A model generated the notes under the pieces. That model did no database searches. It was not told where the DNA came from and was given only the letters and a program-made list of their open reading frames with translations. This document shows, piece by piece, positions 6,481 to 12,935 of a DNA stretch of 32,683 nt (position 1 is the stretch's first letter; every line of letters starts with the position of its first letter). This DNA comes from Parcubacteria group bacterium (lineage in GTDB: Bacteria > Patescibacteriota > Minisyncoccia > Phycocordibacterales > JACNGX01), in NCBI GenBank assembly GCA_014383885.1, contig JACNGX010000031.1, forward strand, positions 1 to 32,683, in the 5' to 3' direction. A program made the position numbers and the translations under genes.

Positions 6481-8477
6481 TTACAAAAACTTCACAATTC
6501 AAAGAACTGTCAAAAAATAGGTTTATAATATTTTTTGGTTTTGTTGCGGTTTTTGTTTTATCCAATTACATTTTTACGGGAAGTTTGTTGCCGAGTACAG
6601 AAACAAAAGATCTGTGGTTCTATTCAGGGCTGTTTATGGCAATTTTTTCTATCTTGTTTATTGAGCCATACTATACATCTCCCAAAAATGTAATCACAAA
6701 CGCAATACCTCTTTTACTTGTTTTTCTGGCAATAAAAAACCTTTTTGAAAATCCTGTTTTTTGGTGGTTCGCAGCTTCTGTATTAATTACTTTGATTGTT
6801 GCTTCTGTGATATCTATGTCGACAGAAGACAAAAACAAAAGCCCTGAGCATTGGAAAAATAAACTTTCGGAGCTTCTCAAAAAGTGGGTTGTAATTATTG
6901 GACAGGGCAAGGTTTTATATTCGTCTGTTTTTGTGTACTTCTTACTTACATACTATTCGATACAAAGTTTTTATACTTTGTCACTTTTCATTTTATGGTT
7001 CTTTATAGTATCCATAAATCCCAAGAGTATTAGAAGCACCTTTGCGATTTCAAGAAAAGAACATGATAAAAATGCACTTGGGGAAATATTCGGAGTCCAA
7101 TCAAGAAAAATCTTCCTAGTCAAATTATTTGAAGACCGCAAGGATATTAAGAAGTTTGATATTGTGGAATTTCAATACTCCATGCAAGAATCAGATGATT
7201 TTCTTATGTCTGGGATTGTTTTCGATACTTATCTGCTCAATCAAGAGAAGTGGGCAAAAGTTTTGCAATTGGGCAGAATAGGAGAATCAAAAGTTAAATC
7301 GGACAAAAACATTGTATACAAAGTGTCAAATAAAGAACGAGTAACCGAACTTGAGAAAGAACTAAACACCGATAATTTTGTTGGTGTTGTTATAGAGAGG
7401 TCAAATATCGGAAAAATAAAGTTTGAATACTCAAAGAAACAGGATGATTTACAAGAGGGTGATTTAATCGAACTCAAGACAAACGGCAAGCGATTGTTTT
7501 ACCAGGTTGTGAATGGAGTTACTGAAAAAGAAAGTCTCGAACAACGAAATGAAACGGGTTTCATTAAAGGCGAAGCAATTCAGCTTGGGGAATGGAAAAA
7601 TAATGAGTTATCATTTCAAAAATACGGCTGGGTTCCCTCAATTAACACACCTATTTTCAAAGCGAACACTACCGATATTGAGGTGGCAAATTTTGAATAT
7701 CCTGAATACAAACTAGGCGTAATTCCAAACACTACTTTACCGTCTGTAATAAATCTTTCAGAAGCGGTTAGTTACCATATGGCAGTCTTAGGGGTTACAG
7801 GCTCTGGAAAATCTTTCATTACTCGTGAAGTAATTAGACAATTACAAAACGATACGAAAATTATTTGTGTTGATTTTACAGGTGAATGGAAAAAAGAATT
7901 CGATTCAGAAAGTATTGAGAATTTTGACACTATCGACAATGCAATAGCAAATGACAAAATATCTGTAATTGAGTTGAATGATGTAAGCAACACCACTCAA
8001 TCATTAGAAGAAACGAACAAAAAACTTCAAGAAATATTTGCATACGCAAAGGAAAATGAAGATTGCAAGAAAATATGTTTGGTTTTGGAAGAAGCTCACA
8101 CCATTGTTCCTGAAACAACATTTTTAGGCGACTATGGCGATTATAGTGCGAACAAGGCACTTGTTAATAAAATGAGCCAGATTGCATTGCAGGGCAGAAA
8201 ATATAATGTCGGTCTTTTGGTGCTTGCGCAAAGAACAGCAAATGTATCAAAAACTGTTTTAACACAATGCAATACAATTGTTTGCTTTCAAGCATTTGAT
8301 GAAACAGGATTCAATTTTTTAAGTAACTACATCGGAAAAGATTTAGTCCAAGCAATGCCAAATCTATCGCAATATCATGCAATTATTGTTGGCAAAGCCT
8401 CAAAATCAAATATTCCAATGATTGTCGATCTGACACGAGAACAAAAAGTTGAAAAAGACACAGAGGAAACAGATTAA
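6477..8477 (+). CDS. Membrane-anchored HerA/DUF87-type ATPase
   Basis: A 666-residue protein whose N-terminal ~190 residues hold about six hydrophobic segments (roughly 15-33, 47-63, 73-88, 95-113, 150-165, 167-183). A beta-rich middle (~200-430, resembling HerA-associated barrel domains) leads to a RecA-like motor: Walker A GVTGSGKS at 439-446, Walker B ICLVLEEAHT around 533-542, and QGRKYNVGLLVLAQRTANVSK with the arginine-finger region. HerA-type hexamers pump DNA; with membrane helices this could act on DNA at the envelope. The start ATGA overlaps the previous stop, implying translational coupling with the methylase. I know of no standard DpnII system with such a partner. Confidence 0.88.
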   Translation: MITKTSQFKELSKNRFIIFFGFVAVFVLSNYIFTGSLLPSTETKDLWFYSGLFMAIFSILFIEPYYTSPKNVITNAIPLLLVFLAIKNLFENPVFWWFAASVLITLIVASVISMSTEDKNKSPEHWKNKLSELLKKWVVIIGQGKVLYSSVFVYFLLTYYSIQSFYTLSLFILWFFIVSINPKSIRSTFAISRKEHDKNALGEIFGVQSRKIFLVKLFEDRKDIKKFDIVEFQYSMQESDDFLMSGIVFDTYLLNQEKWAKVLQLGRIGESKVKSDKNIVYKVSNKERVTELEKELNTDNFVGVVIERSNIGKIKFEYSKKQDDLQEGDLIELKTNGKRLFYQVVNGVTEKESLEQRNETGFIKGEAIQLGEWKNNELSFQKYGWVPSINTPIFKANTTDIEVANFEYPEYKLGVIPNTTLPSVINLSEAVSYHMAVLGVTGSGKSFITREVIRQLQNDTKIICVDFTGEWKKEFDSESIENFDTIDNAIANDKISVIELNDVSNTTQSLEETNKKLQEIFAYAKENEDCKKICLVLEEAHTIVPETTFLGDYGDYSANKALVNKMSQIALQGRKYNVGLLVLAQRTANVSKTVLTQCNTIVCFQAFDETGFNFLSNYIGKDLVQAMPNLSQYHAIIVGKASKSNIPMIVDLTREQKVEKDTEETD

Positions 8478-8540
8478 TTTTTTAAGGGAGTTCCGCTTGC
8501 GCGCGCATGGGTGGGTTGGGGCAAGCGCAACATGATTTGT

Positions 8541-8577
8541 TTGTGCTATCCGTTGTGTGATAGCACAACCATTTTCC
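8541..8577 (+). terminator. Probable terminator of the operon
   Basis: TTGTGCTATC (8541-8550) pairs perfectly with GATAGCACAA (8559-8568), followed by a moderately T-rich stretch. The U-tract is imperfect, hence the moderate confidence. Confidence 0.5.
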
Positions 8578-8584
8578 TTTTCGG

Positions 8585-8593
8585 TACAATTAC
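8585..8593 (+). repeat. Target-site duplication, left
   Basis: TACAATTAC here is repeated at 9706-9714 on the other side of the insertion sequence. Nine bp is the usual duplication length for the IS903 group of IS5. Confidence 0.85.
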
Positions 8594-9705
8594 GGGGCTT
8601 TGTTGAATAATTCCCGCTGACAAACGGAATCCCCCGTTTGTATCCGGGATTTATGCAACAACGTAGCTTTCCGGCATACCAAGCATCGTTATCCGATTGA
8701 GTGCCTTCAATCGGAGGAGAAGCGAAGAACGCTGATTTTCGAATGTTCGTGCCGATACCGTATCCCCGAAGACGGTCTTGTATCGAAACATCGCGGTTTC
8801 CGACAGACTCCGACGATGATACCCGCTCTCCTCTTTCCATCCCGATCGTCCATGCTTCCTGATCTGCCTCAGATTCTCATCTCATATATGACGATCTCCT
8901 TTTGTATTCCCGTGTTTCCAGATCTTCGCGTTCTTCTGCGGAGGGATGGTGAAAGTCGATACGTCCCGTTCTTTGAGTGCTAAATAGCACTGCCTCGTAT
9001 CATAGGCCCCGTCTCCGGAGCACTGGTCGATGTTCGTCTCTTCGGGAATGTGATCCAAAAGTACCGGGAGTATGGTTCCGTCATGGACATCGTTTCTGGT
9101 CACGTCTCCGACGATGATGTCTCCCGTCTTCTCGTCGGCGTCGATATGTAGCTTCAGCCAACTCCGGCGTTTACTCCATCCGTGCTTGCGCACTTTCCAC
9201 TCTCCTTCTCCACACACCTTGATACCCGTCGAATCGACCACGAGATGCAGGTCTTCTCGAATCGGACGGATACGGATATCGACGTTCAGTGTCTTGCCTC
9301 GGAGGGAGAGCGTGGAGTAGTCAGGAGACTGGCATGAGGAATCGAGTCTTGCAAGGATATCCGACATCAACCCCTCGGTCGACCGGAGTGGGAGACGGAG
9401 GATTTGTCCTAAAGTAAGCGTCGTCTCAATGGCGATATCGCTGAACTTCTTCGGTCTTCCTCTCTTCTTGTCCCGTTCCTGCTCTTCCCACTGTTGTAGT
9501 GCCTCATCGGTAATATGGAAGATAAGTCTTCCTCGGTTTACCAATGCTTCATTATATTCCTTCCAGTTCCTGACCTTGTACGTTTTCTTCTTCCCATTCT
9601 TCTTTTTCCCTTCTTTTGCTTTTTTTGGCATAGCGTTTATATTGCTTTTGCCTTCATTATAGCGGAAGAAGAGAGAATTGGGAGGGGGAATTATTCAACA
9701 ATGCC
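8594..9705 (-). mobile_element. IS5-family (IS903-group) insertion sequence
   Basis: An element of about 1.11 kb. The left end reads GGCTTTGTTGAATAATTCCC from 8596, and the right end (9686-9705) is its inverted copy with one mismatch near the tip. GGCTTTGTTGAATAA matches my memory of IS903 ends. Two extra G residues (8594-8595) sit between the left duplication and the aligned repeat tip. One transposase gene on the minus strand fills the element. It is inserted inside the island, between the HerA gene and the right inverted repeat. Confidence 0.9.
8651..9631 (-). pseudogene. IS5/IS903-type transposase with in-frame TGA
   Basis: The reading frame spans 327 codons and aligns along its whole length with IS903-group DDE transposases: NWKEYNEALVNRGRLIF, GRPKKFSDIAIET, PLRSTEGL, VVDSTGIKV with Asp133, GEGEWKVRKHGWSKRRSW, SGDGAYDT with Asp207, and IPPQKNAKIW. 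A TGA at 8882-8884 (codon 250) interrupts it. The same frame then continues DENLRQIRKHGR, and YHRRSLSETAMFRYK carries the catalytic Glu (~278), up to TAA at 8651. The conceptual 249-residue product (8882-9631) therefore lacks the third acidic residue and should be inactive unless TGA is read through. A CGA-to-TGA or GGA-to-TGA point mutation is the simplest explanation. Confidence 0.9.
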
Positions 9706-9714
9706 TACAATTAC
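9706..9714 (+). repeat. Target-site duplication, right
   Basis: TACAATTAC, identical to 8585-8593. Confidence 0.85.
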
Positions 9715-9931
9715 CACAAAACTCTTATCGAAGCCGACGAGCGAGCCACGCGAACACCGAGCAGGCATTGGCGAAGTATGAGCCAGCCAGTGTGAGGTAT
9801 TTCTCGTGAGCAAGCGGACTGACGATTTACCACAGGCGTAGCGCCTCGGGTCGGCGCAAGCGACGGAGAAAAAGGCGACTTACTGCCACCGTCATGCTAT
9901 ATTTTATTTACAAGCCTTTTTTGGAGTAGTG
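9715..9931. other. Non-coding stretch inside the island
   Basis: Between the insertion sequence and the right inverted repeat I find no credible gene. The segment is more GC-rich than the operon and has short dyads (GCGTAGCGCC, GGTCGGCGCAAGCG). An extended -10-like TGCTATATT lies at 9895-9903 with no downstream gene. It may be the remnant of an older insertion. Confidence 0.5.
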
Positions 9932-10195
9932 AAGCGACGAAAACAAAACCATAAAATTTCCTTTCAATTTTTTGCGGCTCCCCCCTGCACCCCCCCGCCG
10001 TTTTAAAAGGAAAGGTAAGGAAATTTTTGGTTTTGGTTCGCGACTGGAAGGAGCGCGAGGCGCGGATTGTCAGCATTGCCACAAAATCCGAGCGTACGAT
10101 TTGGTTCAAAGCCACCACGCGCTCCGCGCGTGCGAAGTTAATCAAAATCCTGTGGATTTTGTTCATACAATGTTCGAACTTCGTCCAGAAAACAC
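9932..10195 (-). repeat. 264-bp terminal inverted repeat B, right
   Basis: Exact-length reverse complement of 3341-3604, ending with CTTCGTCCAGAAAACAC. I saw no mismatch by eye. This identity contrasts with the diverged flanking A repeats and argues for recent formation or gene conversion. Confidence 0.92.
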
Positions 10196-10418
10196 CGCCC
10201 GTACAAAAATCAGCATCTTTTGAGATGCGATTTTTGTTGAGCGGAGAGGAGGAAGCCGACTGCTCGGCTTCCGTGAGGGATTCGAAAAGGTTCTCCCATA
10301 TTTTTGAGGAGCTTTGCTCCGAAAAAATGGGAAACCTGCACTGCTCCCGTAGGGAGAGAATCCCTCCGCACAAATAATGAGCCGGGCGCATGTCGCCCGG
10401 CGATTATATTTGTGCAGG
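10196..10418 (+). repeat. Multi-hairpin repeat A, right copy
   Basis: Direct copy of 3117-3340 with scattered changes. Stem 1 is GCATCT/AGATGC instead of GCATCC/GGATGC, and the inner part of stem 5 is GCCGGGCG/CGCCCGGC instead of GCCGGACG/CGTCCGGC, so pairing is kept. It lacks the tRNA 3' end that completes the outermost stem of the left copy. A third, partial copy of its 3' part lies around 10540-10576. Confidence 0.85.
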
Positions 10419-10435
10419 AGAGTGAGGGATTCGAA
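10417..10435 (-). repeat. Inverted 19-nt copy of the tRNA-Ser 3' end
   Basis: GGAGAGTGAGGGATTCGAA is the exact reverse complement of tRNA-Ser positions 3099-3117 (T arm and acceptor 3' strand). It marks the distal edge of the island. Its orientation is opposite to that of a normal tRNA-derived att site. Confidence 0.8.
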
Positions 10436-10619
10436 CGGCGGAGCAGCGGGTCCCCGCTTGCGGGGCTGCGAGCCGCGTCCAGGAGTACTTAGCGGATTGC
10501 GAGCTTTAGCGAAGCAATACGCTTAGTAACTCCGGGACGAATCCCTCCGCAAAACAATGAGCCGGGCGCATGTCGCTTTTTGACTCTTGTTGCGCTATGG
10601 AAATTTTTTCAGTAATCTG
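10436..10619. repeat. Hairpin-rich spacer with partial A repeat
   Basis: No gene is seen. The stretch holds GC-rich dyads (GGGTCCCCGCTTGCGGGGC) and ends with a partial third copy of the A repeat 3' part (GAATCCCTCCGC then GAGCCGGGCGCATGTCGC, about 10540-10576). A TTGACT lies at 10580-10585. Confidence 0.6.
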
Positions 10620-10625
10620 TATCAT
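10620..10625 (+). promoter_or_regulatory. -10 box of the SWIM-domain gene
   Basis: TATCAT ends 6 nt before the ATG at 10632, which predicts a leaderless mRNA. Confidence 0.5.
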
Positions 10626-10631
10626 ATTCGT

Positions 10632-11375
10632 ATGAACACTCCTCCCTTATACGATCTCAATACAATAAAGTATGCCGTGGATGATGGTATGTGGAAACGT
10701 GCCATCGCTCTCTACGAAGGTGGGAAGGTTGTGGATTTCAAAGAAACGGTAAACGAGTACACAGCGCGTGTGCTCGGTGGCTCACCGTATCGGGTGAGTG
10801 TTTCGAATAAATCTGTAGATCGTGGAGACTGCGATTGTTATATGGGTCAGCAAGACGAATTATGTAAGCATATGATTGCCGTCGCTGTGTATGCAGTGTG
10901 TGATGGGCGTCCTCTCGCTTTGGAAGAAAAACAACACATTTCCGAGCCGGTGTATTCAGGCATTGTGGGTGATATAACGGAGGAGGAGATGAAAGAACTG
11001 AAATGGAACATCAACGCCGGTATGCGGTGTATAAAATCATACGAAGGTCCGTCACGGACATGGTTTGCGTATCAGAACAAACTTGATGAGGGGTGCGCAC
11101 GAATAGCAACTGCAGTTGCGACAGTACCGGCGAATGCAAAGACGGCAAAGCTTTTGGTCAACACGCTTTTGAAGCTTGATACGAAACTGGCAACAGGTGG
11201 GGTGGATGACTCCAATGGTACGGTTGGGCATTGTATGAGTGGGATTGTTGAGGTGCTTTTGTCATTTGCTGATGCCGACCCTATGTGTATAAAAGTATTT
11301 AAGGTACTTGAAGGGAAGAAGACATGTTTTGAATGGCAGGAGCCGCTTGTACGATATATGAAAAATCGCGCGTAA
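10632..11375 (+). CDS. SWIM zinc-finger protein
   Basis: A 247-residue protein with a SWIM-type zinc-binding motif, CDC...CKH (Cys67, Cys69, Cys78, His80), embedded in GDCDCYMGQQDELCKHMIAV. SWIM domains bind DNA or proteins and occur alone or fused to Swi2/Snf2 helicases; no helicase is adjacent here. The N-terminal part (YDLNTIKYAVDDGMWKRAIALYEGGKVVDF) looks like the typical lead-in of stand-alone bacterial SWIM proteins. The rest is helical and unassigned. I place the start at 10632 rather than 15 codons upstream because of the -10 spacing and because the longer form would begin in the repeat region. Specific role unknown. Confidence 0.85.
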   Translation: MNTPPLYDLNTIKYAVDDGMWKRAIALYEGGKVVDFKETVNEYTARVLGGSPYRVSVSNKSVDRGDCDCYMGQQDELCKHMIAVAVYAVCDGRPLALEEKQHISEPVYSGIVGDITEEEMKELKWNINAGMRCIKSYEGPSRTWFAYQNKLDEGCARIATAVATVPANAKTAKLLVNTLLKLDTKLATGGVDDSNGTVGHCMSGIVEVLLSFADADPMCIKVFKVLEGKKTCFEWQEPLVRYMKNRA

Positions 11376-11377
11376 CA

Positions 11378-11386
11378 TGCTATACT
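11378..11386 (+). promoter_or_regulatory. Extended -10 promoter of the cupin gene
   Basis: TGCTATACT, 31 nt upstream of the cupin ATG. It begins 3 nt after the stop of the SWIM gene, so the cupin gene has its own promoter. Confidence 0.6.
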
Positions 11387-11417
11387 GTTTTTATTATACG
11401 TTAATGTTATATATATC

Positions 11418-11816
11418 ATGAAAGGATACGTAGTAAACATTGAAGAAGCCACCAAAGAAAATGAGAATTTTCGTAAAGTATTGTACACGGCGCCGAATAG
11501 TCAGCTTGTGGTGATGGCGATTGCCTCGGGTGATGATATCGGTGAAGAGGTACATGAGCTTGATCAGTTTATTCGTCTTGAAGAGGGAAAAGGACAGGCG
11601 ATTTTGAACGATGAAGTGCATGAAATTGAAGACGACTGGGCAGTAGTGATTCCTGCCGGCGTGAAGCATAATATCGTAAACACCGGCGAGGGCGTGATGA
11701 AGCTCTATAGCGTGTATTCGCCAGCGGAACATAAAGATGGTACGATTCACGAGACGAAAGCCGATGCCATGGCACACGAAGAGCATTTTGATGGCGTGAT
11801 CACGGAGCAAGAATAA
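11418..11816 (+). CDS. Cupin-domain protein
   Basis: A 132-residue single-domain cupin. Motif 1 is degenerate (EEVHELDQFIRLEEGKGQ, with His46 and Gln50 where HxH and Glu are usual); motif 2 (VVIPAGVKHNIVN) is intact and supplies a metal-ligand His. Similar small cupins are annotated as mannose-6-phosphate isomerase-like proteins, but the enzymatic or binding role cannot be told from sequence. No signal peptide, so cytoplasmic. Own promoter upstream, strong terminator downstream: a monocistronic unit. No Shine-Dalgarno site before the ATG. Confidence 0.88.
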   Translation: MKGYVVNIEEATKENENFRKVLYTAPNSQLVVMAIASGDDIGEEVHELDQFIRLEEGKGQAILNDEVHEIEDDWAVVIPAGVKHNIVNTGEGVMKLYSVYSPAEHKDGTIHETKADAMAHEEHFDGVITEQE

Positions 11817-11836
11817 TAGTGTGAGAAGGAAGGATA

Positions 11837-11872
11837 AAAGCGGCGCGGTCCTAAAAGACCGCGCCGCTTTGC
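11837..11872 (+). terminator. Terminator of the cupin gene
   Basis: AAAGCGGCGCGGTC and GACCGCGCCGCTTT form a 14-bp perfect stem with a 6-nt loop, followed by a short T-rich run. Confidence 0.85.
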
Positions 11873-11908
11873 TTTGTGGCTTTGTGTCCACGACTCGTGT
11901 TTCGTGGC

Positions 11909-11959
11909 ATAGCAACAGCCGCCGGAATGCGCTTTGCGCATTCCGGCGGCTGTTGCTAT
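11909..11959. promoter_or_regulatory. 24-bp perfect palindrome overlapping a promoter
   Basis: Arms 11909-11932 and 11936-11959 are exact reverse complements around TTT. The right arm contains the spacer and first bases of the -10 box of the next gene, and the loop contains the start of its -35. It could be a regulator-binding site or a cruciform rather than a terminator. Confidence 0.75.
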
Positions 11960-11962
11960 ACT
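11934..11962 (+). promoter_or_regulatory. Promoter of the HtrA-like gene
   Basis: -35 TTGCGC, 17-nt spacer, extended -10 TGC-TATACT, then 6 nt to the ATG at 11969. This is one of the clearest leaderless arrangements in the window. Confidence 0.75.
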
Positions 11963-11968
11963 TACCGT

Positions 11969-12832
11969 ATGAACATTAATGAGCTTGATAAAAATCAGAT
12001 TGTCCTCCTCGTTCTTTTGGTGAGTTTTGTCACGTCGATTGCAACCGGTATTGTGACGGTTACGCTCATGGATCAGGCGCCGCCGGGGATTACACAAACG
12101 ATTAACCGCGTGGTAGAGCGCACGGTGGAGACGGTTGAGAAGGTGGTGGTGGATGACTCGGGGACGACGAAGATCGAGGAAGTAATTGTGTCGGAAGAAA
12201 ATGCTATCGCCGACGCTGTTGCTGGCGCGACACCTTCACTGGTGCGTCTGTATACTAAAGTGGGAGAGACGGAGACATTTTCCGCACTTGCGTTTCCCGT
12301 ACCGGAATACGGAGTATTGGTGACGGATGCGGGTCTTGTTCTTGCCGACGGGCAGTATGACGCGCGTGATGGCGCGGGGCGCACCTATACGGCAGGTGTT
12401 ATTGCCGAAGATGGAGAGAATGGTATTGCAATCCTCCGTACATTCTCGGAAGGGGAGATGACGGTTGCCGTCCCTTTTGGGAATGAAACAAATTTCAAGC
12501 TCGGTCAGCGGGTGATTGCACTCGGAGGGAAAGAAACAAATGAAATCGCATCCGGTATGATTGTGAGCGATCCTACGCTTTCGCCGTTTTCAACAGATAT
12601 TATTCGCGGAAGCAGGTTTGTGGGCGGTATGGCACTCACTCTCGGGGGAAATGTTGCGGGTATGATACGGTCTCTTGAGGGGAGTGTTGTTATTGTCTCG
12701 CCATCGTCAATTCTTTCCGTAGTCCGCGCCACGCTTGGTATTGAAGAAGGGGGTAGTGAGCTTAGCGAAGAAACGCACGGTACGTCTCCCGAAGACGCTC
12801 TTTCTGCCGCGGTTGTTGAGGCGGTTGAGTAG
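11969..12832 (+). CDS. Membrane-anchored HtrA/trypsin-like protein without catalytic triad
   Basis: A 287-residue protein with one N-terminal membrane helix (about 11-33), a spacer (TVETVEKVVVDDSGTTKIEE), and a domain that follows the pattern of HtrA/DegP-type serine proteases. The three catalytic positions appear changed: the His segment reads GLVLADGQYD, the Asp segment NGIAILRTF, and the usual GNSGGP is replaced by SRFVGGMALTLGG. No PDZ domain follows. I infer an enzymatically dead, extracytoplasmic scaffold or sensor; an unrelated beta-barrel fold is an alternative. Its stop lies 4 nt before the clpB promoter. Confidence 0.65.
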   Translation: MNINELDKNQIVLLVLLVSFVTSIATGIVTVTLMDQAPPGITQTINRVVERTVETVEKVVVDDSGTTKIEEVIVSEENAIADAVAGATPSLVRLYTKVGETETFSALAFPVPEYGVLVTDAGLVLADGQYDARDGAGRTYTAGVIAEDGENGIAILRTFSEGEMTVAVPFGNETNFKLGQRVIALGGKETNEIASGMIVSDPTLSPFSTDIIRGSRFVGGMALTLGGNVAGMIRSLEGSVVIVSPSSILSVVRATLGIEEGGSELSEETHGTSPEDALSAAVVEAVE

Positions 12833-12835
12833 ATA

Positions 12836-12864
12836 TTGACTCTCATAATAAAATATTGTAGACT
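12836..12864 (+). promoter_or_regulatory. Promoter of clpB
   Basis: TTGACT (12836-12841), 17-nt spacer, TAGACT (12859-12864). The leader is about 65 nt. No CIRCE-type heat-shock inverted repeat is visible. Confidence 0.75.
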
Positions 12865-12935
12865 AAAAGCATATACAACGGTGCTTTTTGGATGTATATA
12901 TTTTTTAATTCTCTAATAGGTAGTCTCCTGAACAT

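Noticed and set aside
3693-8477. Avoidance of GATC in the island as evidence of nuclease specificity
   Set aside because: GATC occurs at several places inside the operon as well as outside, so no avoidance is apparent by eye; self-methylation makes this uninformative.
8651-9631. UGA recoded as glycine in this organism
   Set aside because: Several intact genes in the window (dam, the second methylase, pheS, the HNH gene) end with TGA at the expected length, and the transposase has only one TGA among many ordinary glycine codons. A point mutation is simpler.
3117-10418. The ~224-bp A repeats as a target-site duplication of the island
   Set aside because: They are far too long, diverged from each other while the inner inverted repeats are not, and a third partial copy lies outside. 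They look like a pre-existing repeat family.
10417-10435. Classical att site of a tRNA-integrating element
   Set aside because: The tRNA fragment is in inverted orientation and no integrase gene is present.
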